From positions 1 to 64,000 of the forward strand of contig CAZCCZ010000009.1 in NCBI GenBank assembly GCA_964497495.1: a stretch of DNA of 64,000 nucleotides, given 5' to 3'. A model generated the notes under the pieces. It was not told the origin of the DNA. It ran no database searches and saw only the letters and a program-made list of their open reading frames with translations. Within the stretch, counting starts at the first letter, position 1, and every line of letters begins with the position of its first letter. This document shows positions 7,324 through 16,010 of this stretch, piece by piece. A program made the translations under genes and the position numbers. The DNA comes from CAXXOK01 sp964497495. GTDB lineage: Bacteria; Bacillota; Clostridia; Christensenellales; Aristaeellaceae.

Positions 7324-10086
7324 TTAAACCCTGATTTCCACGCGGCTGCCGCCCGCGCGCGCCCGGGTGACCACGATCTGGCGGTCGATGCGGTCTTTCA
7401 GCTGCTGCACGTGGGAAATGACGCCCACCAGCCGGTTACCTTCGCCGAGCGTCGCCAGTACGTCCACGGCCGACGCGAGGGATTCCTCGTCCAGCGTTCC
7501 GAAGCCCTCGTCGATAAACAGCGTATCCAGCCGCACGCCGCCCGCCGAGGCCTGCACCTCGTCGCTCATGCCCAGCGCCAGCGCCAGTGAGGCTTTGAAC
7601 TGCTCGCCGCCTGAAAGGGTTTTCACGTCCCGCTCGCTGCCGTTATAGTGGTCGGTCACGTTGAGTTCCAGCCCGCTTTTCAGGCGGAGGTCGTCCGCCG
7701 CCGTGCGGCGCGCGAGCTCGTACTGGCCGCCGCTCATGCGCATGAGGCGGGTGTTGGCGCGTGCGAGCACGCGGTCCAGATAGGTGGTCTGCACGTAGGT
7801 TTCCAGCGGGATCTTCTCCTTGCCGCTTAGCCCCCCGTTGACCGTTTGGGACAGGGCGGAGAGCCACGCCCGTTTTTGCTGCAGCGTTTCCGCTTCGGCG
7901 GCCAGTTGGCCTAAAGCCGTGAGCGCGGCGGCGTTTCCGTTGCGACGTTCCAGCAGTTCCTGGCGGCGGCCCAATAACGCGGCGCGCGCGGCCAGCCGCG
8001 CCGCCTTCTCCGCCCGCAGGGCGTCCGTATCCTGCGCGGTTGTCCCTTCCAACTGTTTTTGCAGGGCTTCCAGCCGTGCCCGGCTGCGTTGAACGCCGTC
8101 CCGCGCGTCGGAGAAGGCCTTCTGCGCGGCTTCCAGCGCCTGCGCGCTTTCCCGGCGCGCGGCCTCCAGCGAGCCCAGCGCCGCTTCCGCCTGCGCGCGG
8201 CTTTCGTGGGGAAGCGCCGCCTTTTCGTCTTTCAGCCGCGCGGAAAGCGCCTCCGCGTCGGCGTGCGCGCTTGCGGCGGCCTGCTCGGCTTCCCGACGCG
8301 CCTTCTCCTGCCCGGCCAGCATCTGTTCGGCCTTCGGAATGCCCGCGCGCACGGCTTCCGCCCTCGCGGCCCGCGCCTGCGCCCCGTCGCGCCGTTTCGC
8401 CAGCGCCGTTTCCTCCGCGCGCGCCTCCGCAAGCGTCGTTTCCAATGCCTCCGGCCACGACGGAACGTTCCCCAGCAGGCGGCCGGCTTCCTCTTCCACG
8501 TCCGAGCCCGCCTTATCCGCCGCGCCGGAAAGCGCGGCGGCCTGTTCGCTCTGCGCGACGGCCTGCCGGGTAAGGGACTCCGCCTGTTCCCGAAGCGCCT
8601 CCACCTGTTCCCGCGCGGGCGCCTGCGCGGAGGGCGCGGCGGGCGCGGGATGCGACGGGGAGCCGCACACGGGGCAAGGAGCGCCGTCCTTCAGAGTCTG
8701 GGCGAGGATGCCCGCCTGCTCGTCCAGAAAACGGCGGCGTTGCGTATCGTATTGTTCGTTCGCGGCCGCGGCCCTTTCCGCCGTGGCGCGGTAGGCCGCC
8801 CGCGCGGTATCCACCCGCCGGCGCGTTTCCAGCAGCGCGGCATAATCGGTTTTTAAGGCGTCCAGCGCCTTCACGCGGTCGGCCTGCCGCTTTTCCGCGG
8901 CCAGCAGCCGTTCCGCCTCCGCTTCCGCGCCGCCGAGCGTTTCCAATTCGGCCCTGGCCCGCGAGAGCCGGTTCTGTAAATCCTCGAAACCTTCCCGGGC
9001 CGCCTTCGTCGCGGCCTGCGCGTCCGTCTCCGCCTGCCGCGCCGCCGATACGCGCCCGGCCAACCCGGCCAGCGCGTCGAATTTCCCGAGTTCCGCGCGG
9101 CAGGCCAGAAGTTCCGCGTCCAGCCGTTCGCGTTCCCCGTTTCGCGCCTTTTGGGCGTCGAGCGCGGCTTCCAGCCGCGAGAGCTCCGGTTCGTTCTCGG
9201 CCAGCCACCGGGCGGCCTGCGCGGCCTCGTCCCGGAGGCGCGCCTGCTGTTCGGCCCGGCCCAGCGCGCCGTCCGCGGCGCTGATGTGCTTATCCTCTTC
9301 CCCGATTTCCGCTTCCAGCACGGCGATCCGTTCCCCGTCGCCCGCGACGAGCTTTTCGATCAACGCGCGCGCGTCGGCGGCGGAAGGCATTGCGCGCCGT
9401 AAAGAATCCAGATCAGCGGAAAGCGGGTCGGCGTCGTCTGCGCGCACCGCCGCAAGACGCTGCGCCATATCGTGCTCCAGCAACCGGCAGTCGCTTTCCG
9501 TTTTCAACGCGTCGGCCTTCACCTGATTCTGAAACGCCAGATAAGGGGTGGTCCGGAAGATTTCGCGGAAAATCTTCCCGCGCGTTTCCGTATCGGCCAG
9601 CAGCAACTGCTGGAAAGCGCCCTGCGCGATCATGGCGATCTGGCAGAACTGCTCTTTGTCCACGCCCAGCAGGTCGGTAACGGCCTTCGTCACCTCGCCG
9701 CAGCCGGTGACCGGCGCGCGTCCGTCCGGGAAAGCCAGGCTCGCGGTGGCGGGGTCGGTTACGGTGCCGCTGCCGCGCCGCTTCTCCCGCTCACGGGGCA
9801 GCGTGCGGGCCACTTCGTAGGTCTGCCCGCGGTGGAGAAACGTCATCTCCACGGCGGGAAGCGCGTCCGGCGCGGCATATTTGCTGGCCAGCATGCCGGG
9901 CTTCCGGTCGCGCCCGCTGGGCTCGCCGAAAAGCGCGAAGGCGATCGCGTCGAACAGCGTGGTCTTGCCCGCGCCGGTGACGCCGGTGACCAGATACAGC
10001 CCGTGGGTCCCCAACAGGGAAAAATCCAGCTCCGTACGCCCCGCGAAGGGGCCGAAGGCGTTCATGGTCAGGCGGAGGGGCCTCAT
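7324..10086 (-). CDS. sbcC: Exonuclease SbcCD ATPase subunit SbcC
   Basis: A 920-residue SMC-like ATPase and partner of SbcD, which processes DNA hairpins and double-strand ends. The N-terminal Walker A is GVTGAGKT (35-42). Long Ala/Glu/Arg-rich coiled coils flank the zinc hook CPVC at 471-474. The C-terminal lobe holds the ABC signature LSGGEQFKASLALALG and the Walker B / D-loop stretch LDTLFIDEGFG. The ATG overlaps the sbcD stop by 4 bases (ATGA), so the two subunits are co-translated. Confidence 0.95.
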   Translation of the reverse strand: MRPLRLTMNAFGPFAGRTELDFSLLGTHGLYLVTGVTGAGKTTLFDAIAFALFGEPSGRDRKPGMLASKYAAPDALPAVEMTFLHRGQTYEVARTLPREREKRRGSGTVTDPATASLAFPDGRAPVTGCGEVTKAVTDLLGVDKEQFCQIAMIAQGAFQQLLLADTETRGKIFREIFRTTPYLAFQNQVKADALKTESDCRLLEHDMAQRLAAVRADDADPLSADLDSLRRAMPSAADARALIEKLVAGDGERIAVLEAEIGEEDKHISAADGALGRAEQQARLRDEAAQAARWLAENEPELSRLEAALDAQKARNGERERLDAELLACRAELGKFDALAGLAGRVSAARQAETDAQAATKAAREGFEDLQNRLSRARAELETLGGAEAEAERLLAAEKRQADRVKALDALKTDYAALLETRRRVDTARAAYRATAERAAAANEQYDTQRRRFLDEQAGILAQTLKDGAPCPVCGSPSHPAPAAPSAQAPAREQVEALREQAESLTRQAVAQSEQAAALSGAADKAGSDVEEEAGRLLGNVPSWPEALETTLAEARAEETALAKRRDGAQARAARAEAVRAGIPKAEQMLAGQEKARREAEQAAASAHADAEALSARLKDEKAALPHESRAQAEAALGSLEAARRESAQALEAAQKAFSDARDGVQRSRARLEALQKQLEGTTAQDTDALRAEKAARLAARAALLGRRQELLERRNGNAAALTALGQLAAEAETLQQKRAWLSALSQTVNGGLSGKEKIPLETYVQTTYLDRVLARANTRLMRMSGGQYELARRTAADDLRLKSGLELNVTDHYNGSERDVKTLSGGEQFKASLALALGMSDEVQASAGGVRLDTLFIDEGFGTLDEESLASAVDVLATLGEGNRLVGVISHVQQLKDRIDRQIVVTRARAGGSRVEIRV

Positions 10087-11228
10087 AAGCGTCCCTCCCA
10101 GATCTTTTCCATCTCGCTCAGCGCGTAACGGCGCTGTTCCTCGCCCATGGGGCGGTTGTTCTGCAACTCGTAGAAGGCGGCCAGCAATTCCGGCGGCGTG
10201 CGGCGCTCGGGCGCATCCGCCGCGTCCAGCCGCTGGTTCCTGCGGGTTCGGGCGTTGTCGTAATCCAACCTGAGCAGGTTGGGGTAGATCACCTGCAACT
10301 TGCTTAACGCGTCCGGCACGTCCTCCTCATCGGTCAGGGTGACGTGCAGGTAATCGTCCGTGGCGGTATGAACGTAATTCTCGCGGAGAGTCAGTTCCGC
10401 GTAGGTTCCGCGCAGTTCCCGCAGCGCGCGTTTGGGCGTGAGCGGAACGGCGCGAATCTGCACGTCCCCCTTCGGGCCGAGCTCGACCAGCGTGACGCTT
10501 TTTACGTCCTTCGCTTCCGAAAAAGAGTAGGGGAGCGGAGAACCGCAATAGCGCGCCGTTTCCCGCCCGACGTTTTGCGCGCGGTGCAGGTGGCCCAGCG
10601 CCACGTAATCGAAGACGTCGAATACCGCCGCGTCCACGTTGTCCAGCCCGCCCACGGAGAGTTCCTCCGATTCGCTGCGTGCGGCGCCGGTGACGAACTG
10701 GTGGCAGAGCAGCACGTTGCGCCGCGAGGCGTCCAGCGGCAGGGAAGCGATCACGGCGCGCAGGGCTTCCGTATAGTCCGCGGCCTGCGCGTCCGGCAGG
10801 GCGGCGCGCACGTGCGCGGGCTTCACAAACGGCAGGGGCCATACGTCCACGCCGCCGTAAGCGTCCGAAAGGCGCACGGGCTCTATCGCCGCGTGCCCGC
10901 GGTCGAAAACGGGGGAAAGGTGGAGGTTGCTGGCCGTCAGCAACCGCGCGCCGAAGGCGAGGCGCTCGGCGGAATCGTGGTTGCCGCTGATGACGATCAC
11001 CGGCAGGCCGCGCGCGGCCAGACGGGTGAAAAACTCGTCCAGCAGAGCCACCGCTTCGGCGGAAGGCACGGGCTTGTCGTACACGTCGCCCGCGATCAGC
11101 ACGGCGTCGGGCTTTTCCCGGTCCAGCACGGAAAGAATTTGGAGCAGGATATAACGCTGGTCATCCAGAAGCGAAGCCTCGTTGAGCTTTTTACCCAGGT
11201 GCAGATCGGCCAGGTGTAAAAACCGCAC
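10083..11228 (-). CDS. sbcD: Exonuclease SbcCD nuclease subunit SbcD
   Basis: A 381-residue Mre11-type calcineurin-like phosphoesterase. Metal-binding motifs are HLADLHLG near the N-terminus (D8, H10), AGDVYD, SGNHDSAERL, and GHLHRAQ further on. I choose the GTG at 11226-11228 because it follows GGAGGGGG and puts the first phosphoesterase motif at residue 5. The frame remains open 20 codons further upstream, across the promoter. It is the first gene of the sbcDC operon and diverges from the glycosyltransferase gene. Confidence 0.94.
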   Translation of the reverse strand: MRFLHLADLHLGKKLNEASLLDDQRYILLQILSVLDREKPDAVLIAGDVYDKPVPSAEAVALLDEFFTRLAARGLPVIVISGNHDSAERLAFGARLLTASNLHLSPVFDRGHAAIEPVRLSDAYGGVDVWPLPFVKPAHVRAALPDAQAADYTEALRAVIASLPLDASRRNVLLCHQFVTGAARSESEELSVGGLDNVDAAVFDVFDYVALGHLHRAQNVGRETARYCGSPLPYSFSEAKDVKSVTLVELGPKGDVQIRAVPLTPKRALRELRGTYAELTLRENYVHTATDDYLHVTLTDEEDVPDALSKLQVIYPNLLRLDYDNARTRRNQRLDAADAPERRTPPELLAAFYELQNNRPMGEEQRRYALSEMEKIWEGRL

Positions 11229-11265
11229 GGGTCGTCCCCCTCCCTTCCGGTATCCTTTCATCCGC

Positions 11266-11295
11266 ATTGTACGGCGCGGGGACGGCAAACGTCAA
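11266..11295 (-). promoter_or_regulatory. Promoter of sbcDC
   Basis: Minus strand: -35 TTGACG (11290-11295), 18-bp spacer, -10 TACAAT (11266-11271), about 35 bases before the chosen GTG start. Confidence 0.6.
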
Positions 11296-11338
11296 TACCG
11301 GCCGCGCGTCCGCGCGGGCCGTCCGTGAAAAACGACGG

Positions 11339-11367
11339 TTTCCAATCCGCGCCGGCTGTGTTATACT
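11339..11367 (+). promoter_or_regulatory. Promoter of the glycosyltransferase operon
   Basis: -35 TTTCCA (11339-11344), 17-bp spacer, and an extended -10 TGTTATACT whose core TATACT is at 11362-11367. It lies 72 bases before the start codon. Confidence 0.55.
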
Positions 11368-11438
11368 GATCCCATACGGACGCTGGACGGATATGCGCGG
11401 CGCGGCTGGAAACGCGCCGGAACGGAGGCCCTTGAGCG

Positions 11439-12590
11439 ATGCTGATCGGTCAGTTCTGCGAGACCTACCCGCCGATGCTGGACGGAGTGGGCCGCGTGAT
11501 GCTGAGCTACTGCCAGAGCCTTTCGGCGCTCGGGCACGAGACCCTCTACATTGCCCCGAGCAACCCGCTCTATCCCGGACCGATAGATTGCGAAACCCTG
11601 CTCTACAAGGGTATCCACATTCCCGGCGAGTTTTACCGAGTGGGGATTCCCCGGCTCTCCAAAGATTTCCGAAACGCCGTGAACCACAGAAAGTTCGACC
11701 TGTTGCACGCGCACAGTCCGTTTCTGGGCGGGCGGGAGGCCAGGCGTATCGCAAGGCGGGACGGCGCGCCGCTGGTAGCCACCTTCCACAGCAAGTACTA
11801 CGACGATTTCTATAAAGCCACCGGCTCCAAAACCCTCGCGGCCGTCGGCGTGAAATACGCGGTGGACTTTTACGATACCTGCGACGAGGTATGGGCGGTG
11901 AACCGGCGCACGGCGGACGTGCTGAACGGGTACGGCTACCGCGGCAAGGTGGTCGTGATGCCTAACGGCACCAACCCGCAGACGCTTACCGAGGCGGAGC
12001 AGCGGGTTGCCGCGGAACGCTTCCCCCTGCGGGACGGCGTGCCTACGCTGATCTTCGCGGGCCAGCAGAACCGGAAGAAGAACACCGAAAGCATCCTGCG
12101 CGCCTGCGCGCGCATCCGGGCACAGGGGTTCGACTTTCAGCTGGTCATGGTCGGAACGGGGCCGGACGAGCGTTTTCTGCACACGCTGGCGCACGAGCTG
12201 GAACTGGACGAGAACGTGCTGTTTACGGGGTTTCTGGGCGACCGTCCGACGCTGATGGCGTTGTACGAGCGCGCCGACCTGATGGTGTTCCCCTCTGTTT
12301 ACGATAACGCACCCATGGTGGTGCGGGAAGCCGCGGCCATGGGCACGCCCGCGCTGCTGGTGGAAGGAAGCTGCGCGGCGGAGGGCGTTACCCACGGCGA
12401 GAACGGATATCTTTGCCAAAACACGGTCGAGGCCATCGCACAGGGGATACTGGACGCGCTGCCCACCGCCGAAGAAGTCGGCGGGAACGCGAGGGAAAGC
12501 ATCCCCATTCCGTGGGACAGGCTGATGGTTCAGGTGCTGGAACGCTACCGGGCGCTGATCGACCGTAAGGCCGGAGGAGGCCGCGCATGA
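11439..12590 (+). CDS. GT4-family glycosyltransferase
   Basis: A 383-residue GT-B glycosyltransferase. The N-terminal half has the glycine-rich acceptor loop PPMLDGVGRV and the LLHAHSPF motif. The C-terminal half has the nucleotide-sugar site with FAGQQNRKKN and the EX7E-type stretch REAAAMGTPALLVEGSCAAEG. Members add a hexose to a lipid or polysaccharide acceptor at the cytosolic membrane face. The ATG follows GGAGG. It ends in a 4-base ATGA overlap with a flippase-like membrane gene, which suggests joint work on a glycolipid. Confidence 0.88.
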   Translation: MLIGQFCETYPPMLDGVGRVMLSYCQSLSALGHETLYIAPSNPLYPGPIDCETLLYKGIHIPGEFYRVGIPRLSKDFRNAVNHRKFDLLHAHSPFLGGREARRIARRDGAPLVATFHSKYYDDFYKATGSKTLAAVGVKYAVDFYDTCDEVWAVNRRTADVLNGYGYRGKVVVMPNGTNPQTLTEAEQRVAAERFPLRDGVPTLIFAGQQNRKKNTESILRACARIRAQGFDFQLVMVGTGPDERFLHTLAHELELDENVLFTGFLGDRPTLMALYERADLMVFPSVYDNAPMVVREAAAMGTPALLVEGSCAAEGVTHGENGYLCQNTVEAIAQGILDALPTAEEVGGNARESIPIPWDRLMVQVLERYRALIDRKAGGGRA

Positions 12591-13678
12591 AACGGAATCT
12601 GCTCAGCATCCTGTTCATCGTGGTCACGCTGGGGATCATCGTCGTTTTCGCCTTCAGCAACAACGAGCTGACCGACGCGTGGAGCGCGCTGTTCACGCTG
12701 GATCTGAAATGGATGTTTTTCGCGTTCCTCGGGTGGTTTGCCTATGCGGCCTTCGACATGCTCAGCCTCTACTATTTCCTGTTCAGGCAGAAGAACCCTG
12801 TTACGCTGGGCGGCGCCTGCTTCGTAACGCTTATCGGCTTCTACTACTCCAACATCACCCCGGGCGCCAGCGGCGGGCAGCCCATGCAGGTATACTACTT
12901 AAGCAAACGCGGCGTGCCCGTACCCATCGGCACCTCGGCGATCTCCACCAAGTTTTTTACCCAACAGCTGATGCTGGTGCTGATTGCCGGCCTACTGTGG
13001 GCGACCAACGCGAATTTCGTCAACGAGCAGCTGGGCGGCGTGCGGTGGGCTTTATACATCGGATTCGCCCTCAATTTCGCCGCCATTCCGCTGATCCTGC
13101 TGGTGGCGCTGCACAGGCCCATGGTGCAGGCGATCATTACGTTCCTCATCCGTCTGGGCGCGAAAATGCACCTGCTCAAGCACCCGGAGGACAAGATCGT
13201 GCGTGTGAGCGCCGGGCTGGACGTGTACCACGCCAGCATCCTGCGGCTGGCTAACCACCCCGGCCAGATCGTGGGCATGATGCTGCTGTCGGGCCTGAGC
13301 ATTCTGGGCCTGATGTCCGTACCGCTGAGCGTATACCACGCCTTCGGCATGAGCGGCACGCCCTGGTACCGCTTGCTTGCGGTATCCTTCATGCTGTTTA
13401 TCAGCGCCAGCTACACGCCGCTGCCGGGCGCCAGCGGCGCGCAGGAAGGCGGCTTTCTGGTCTTCTTCCGGGGTATGTTCGCCCAGGGTACCATCGGCCT
13501 GGCGCTGTTGGTATGGCGCTTCTTCACCTACTATCTGTTCCTGCTCGTAGGCGCCGCGATGAGCATCGCCGGCAACATCCGCACCCACCGCCGCCGTATG
13601 CGCGGCCCGGAGGCTACCGGAAACGGCGAGCCCGCGCCCCCCGAAACCGGGACGCAGGCCGCGCAGGAAGAACCTTAA
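12587..13678 (+). CDS. Flippase-like membrane protein (LPG synthase TM / UPF0104 family)
   Basis: A 363-residue integral membrane protein of the lysylphosphatidylglycerol-synthase transmembrane family, without the soluble aminoacyl-transferase domain of MprF. About eight hydrophobic helices span 5-330. Family signatures are ITPGASGGQPMQVYYL (about 88-103) and the late YTPLPGASGAQEGGF. The C-terminal 35 residues are polar and Pro/Glu-rich. The overlapping glycosyltransferase upstream suggests that it translocates or stabilises the glycolipid product. That coupling is inference. Confidence 0.85.
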   Translation: MKRNLLSILFIVVTLGIIVVFAFSNNELTDAWSALFTLDLKWMFFAFLGWFAYAAFDMLSLYYFLFRQKNPVTLGGACFVTLIGFYYSNITPGASGGQPMQVYYLSKRGVPVPIGTSAISTKFFTQQLMLVLIAGLLWATNANFVNEQLGGVRWALYIGFALNFAAIPLILLVALHRPMVQAIITFLIRLGAKMHLLKHPEDKIVRVSAGLDVYHASILRLANHPGQIVGMMLLSGLSILGLMSVPLSVYHAFGMSGTPWYRLLAVSFMLFISASYTPLPGASGAQEGGFLVFFRGMFAQGTIGLALLVWRFFTYYLFLLVGAAMSIAGNIRTHRRRMRGPEATGNGEPAPPETGTQAAQEEP

Positions 13679-13756
13679 CCCTCAGTCTTCTTCATACCCG
13701 ACCGACCACCGTATTGCCCTGTGGACGACCGTACCGCACGAAAGGAGCGAATACCC

Positions 13757-14305
13757 ATGAAAAAACCGGCTGCCCTGTTGCTGGCGCTTTGCCTGGCGTT
13801 CACGCTGCCCGCCGCCGCCTTCGCCGCAACCTACTCGGCGGGCGGGTATTATACCGTCGACTATCCTGACGCGCTGACACTGGACGATACCTCCTACGCG
13901 GACGAGAACACGGAGGAAGACGTCTGGCTGTTCATGCTTTCGGGGGACGATTACTTGATTGACGCCTCCATCAACACGGTGGATGACTACGCAGGGTTCA
14001 GCCTGTACGACGCCACGGAGGAGGAGAAGCAGGCCTACCTTGCGGAAGTGGCGGACACCTTCGCCGACAAGGGCGCCACGCTGGTGGACACCGTGATGCC
14101 GGAAAGCGGTATCCCGTTCTATATCTTCTCCATGGAGGACAGCGACGGCCCTTATTACTTCGCCGAAACCATCGCCAACGGAGCCAGCGTAAGCTTCTGC
14201 TGTTATTACGACGACGCGGGCGCCGCACTGGACGAGCCGCTGCTCAACCACCTGAAGGAAGTGTTGGTCACCTTCCGGCCCACGACCGCCGCGCAGGCCA
14301 CCTGA
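13757..14305 (+). CDS. Small secreted protein of unknown function
   Basis: A 182-residue exported protein. The signal peptide MKKPAALLLALCLAFTLPAA is followed by an AFA-A cleavage site. The mature part is acidic, with SAGGYYTVDYPDALTL at its start, and resembles the small photosystem-PsbP-like or lipoprotein-type exported folds seen in gut Clostridia, but I cannot name a family. Start ATG 13757 sits behind GAAAGGAG. An earlier in-frame ATG at 13721 lacks a ribosome site and would bury the signal peptide. A strong terminator follows. Confidence 0.7.
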   Translation: MKKPAALLLALCLAFTLPAAAFAATYSAGGYYTVDYPDALTLDDTSYADENTEEDVWLFMLSGDDYLIDASINTVDDYAGFSLYDATEEEKQAYLAEVADTFADKGATLVDTVMPESGIPFYIFSMEDSDGPYYFAETIANGASVSFCCYYDDAGAALDEPLLNHLKEVLVTFRPTTAAQAT

Positions 14306-14320
14306 GCGCTGCGGCCCGAA

Positions 14321-14359
14321 AAAGCGCCCGTTCCGCACAGCCTGCGGAACGGGCGCTTT
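14321..14359. terminator. Bidirectional terminator
   Basis: A perfect 17-bp stem (14321-14337 / 14343-14359) with a 5-nt loop, preceded by A's and ending in T's. It lies between the secreted-protein gene and the convergent serS. Confidence 0.88.
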
Positions 14360-14378
14360 GCGCTGAAAGGGTTATGGG

Positions 14379-15653
14379 CTAGCGGATCGTATCCGTGCGC
14401 ATGAAGGGGCGGAGCGCCTCCGGCACGGTCACGCTGCCGTCCTCGTTCTGGTAGTTTTCCAGCACTGCCGCCACCGTGCGGCCCACGGCCACGCCGCTGC
14501 CGTTCAGGGTGTGGCAGAACTGCGGCTTCTCGCCCGCGGCCTCGCGGTAGCGGATACCCGCGCGGCGCGCCTGAAAATCCTCGCAGTTGGAACAGCTTGA
14601 AATCTCCACATACCGGCCGTAGCTGGGCATCCACACTTCCAGGTCGTAGGTCTTGGCGGCGGAAAAGCCCATGTCCCCCGTGGAAAGGCATACCACGCGG
14701 TAGGGAAGCCCGAGCCCCTGCAGCACCTTCTCGGCTTCGGCGGTCATGCTTTCCAGCTCGTCGTAGCTCTGCTCCGGTTTGGTGATTTTCACCATTTCCA
14801 CCTTGTTGAACTGGTGCTGGCGGATCAGCCCGCGGGTATCCCGCCCCGCGCTGCCCGCTTCGGAGCGAAAACACGCCGAAAACGCGCAGTGGCGGATGGG
14901 CAGGGCGTCGCCCTCCAGAATCGTATCCCTGTACAGGTTGGTAACGGGCACTTCGGCGGTGGGAATGAGGAAGGTGTTGGGGTCCACCTTGTAGGCGTCC
15001 TCCTCGAACTTGGGCAGCTGGCCGGTGCCGGTCATGGTCGCGCGGGTGACCATGTACGGGGGTAGAATCTCCTCGTAGCCCGCGGCGATGTGCGTATCCA
15101 GATAATAGCTGATGATCGCCCGCTCCAGCCGCGCGCCCAGCCCGCGGTAAACCGTGAAGCGCGCCCCGCTGATCTTGGCGGCGGCGTCGAAATCCAGTAT
15201 TCTCAACTCCGTTCCGATGTCCCAGTGGGGTTTGGGCGCGAAGGCGAACGCGCGCGGCGTACCCCAGCGCCGCTGCTCTACGTTGGCGGTATCGTCCCTG
15301 CCCACGGGCACGGACGCGTGCGGATAGTTGGGCGTGCGCATCAGAAAATCGTTGATGGCCGCGTCCAGCTCGGCAAGGTCGTCGTCGATGGCGGCGATCT
15401 CGTCGCCCAGTTTGCGCATTTCTTCCATGATGGCGGCGGTCTCCGCCTCGGTCGCGCCGTTTTTCTTCGCCAGCCCGATCTGCTTGCTGGTCTGGTTGCG
15501 CAACGACTTCTTCGCTTCCACCTCGGCCATCAGCGCGCGGCGGCGTTCGTCCTGCGCCAGGAAGCCGTCCACCAGGCCCGCGTCCATGTTGCGGCGGGCC
15601 AGCATATCCCGCAGTTCCTGCGGATCCTGCCTGATCCTGCGAATATCCAGCAT
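14379..15653 (-). CDS. serS: Seryl-tRNA synthetase
   Basis: A 424-residue class II synthetase charging tRNA-Ser. The N-terminal tRNA-binding coiled coil covers about 25-105, with the conserved MRTPNYPH junction. The catalytic core holds TAEVPVTN (motif region), the motif 2 arginine stretch FRSEAGSAGRDTRGLIRQHQF, and the C-terminal GSGVAVGRT of motif 3. I start at ATG 15651-15653, which follows GGGAGGG. The longer open frame extends into the T-box leader and is spurious. Regulation is by a T-box antiterminator sensing uncharged tRNA-Ser. Confidence 0.96.
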   Translation of the reverse strand: MLDIRRIRQDPQELRDMLARRNMDAGLVDGFLAQDERRRALMAEVEAKKSLRNQTSKQIGLAKKNGATEAETAAIMEEMRKLGDEIAAIDDDLAELDAAINDFLMRTPNYPHASVPVGRDDTANVEQRRWGTPRAFAFAPKPHWDIGTELRILDFDAAAKISGARFTVYRGLGARLERAIISYYLDTHIAAGYEEILPPYMVTRATMTGTGQLPKFEEDAYKVDPNTFLIPTAEVPVTNLYRDTILEGDALPIRHCAFSACFRSEAGSAGRDTRGLIRQHQFNKVEMVKITKPEQSYDELESMTAEAEKVLQGLGLPYRVVCLSTGDMGFSAAKTYDLEVWMPSYGRYVEISSCSNCEDFQARRAGIRYREAAGEKPQFCHTLNGSGVAVGRTVAAVLENYQNEDGSVTVPEALRPFMRTDTIR

Positions 15654-15694
15654 ATTCTTTCCCTCCCTAGTTCTTCCCGGTTCTCCCCCGAATG

Positions 15695-15950
15695 AAAAAC
15701 GCCCCCGCCGACGGCTTACGCCATCGCAGGGACGGAGGTTGCGCTGCTCCGCGGTGCCACCCGGCTTAAACATGCCGACGGACGAATGCGACGCCCCGGC
15801 GTGTTTCACTTGCTTGCGCTGTAGCGGGCGCGCCCGGCCGGTTCTTCGCCGGAAGCTCGCGCGGTGGAAAGGCGGGCGCGTTCCCGCGGGCTTGCACCAA
15901 CCGCCCGCTCTCTGCAGGAAACGCCGCGAACCCCTCCGCGGTCATGGCTT
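15695..15950 (-). promoter_or_regulatory. T-box riboswitch leader of serS
   Basis: On the minus strand the leader contains the T-box core GGGTGGCACCGCGG (around 15750-15763) and, upstream, the AGAGAG / GGTTGGTGCAAGCCC segment typical of stem I (around 15885-15915). Downstream, a hairpin (15700-15715 / 15720-15734) ends in five T's (15695-15699) and acts as the competing terminator. Uncharged tRNA would stabilise the antiterminator and allow serS transcription. I did not assign the specifier triplet with certainty. Confidence 0.92.
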
Positions 15951-15956
15951 GGGCCT

Positions 15957-15985
15957 ACTATACGCGCGCCGGAGAGATTTGTCAA
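15957..15985 (-). promoter_or_regulatory. Promoter of the serS T-box transcript
   Basis: Minus strand: consensus -35 TTGACA (15980-15985), 17-bp spacer, -10 TATAGT (15957-15962), directly before the T-box leader. Confidence 0.85.
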
Positions 15986-16010
15986 TCCCCGGCGCGCGGG
16001 CGCGGCAGGC

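Noticed and set aside
15654..15809. A 52-codon N-terminal extension of SerS
   Set aside because: This stretch is the T-box terminator and core. The ATG at 15653 has a proper ribosome site and gives the normal SerS N-terminus.
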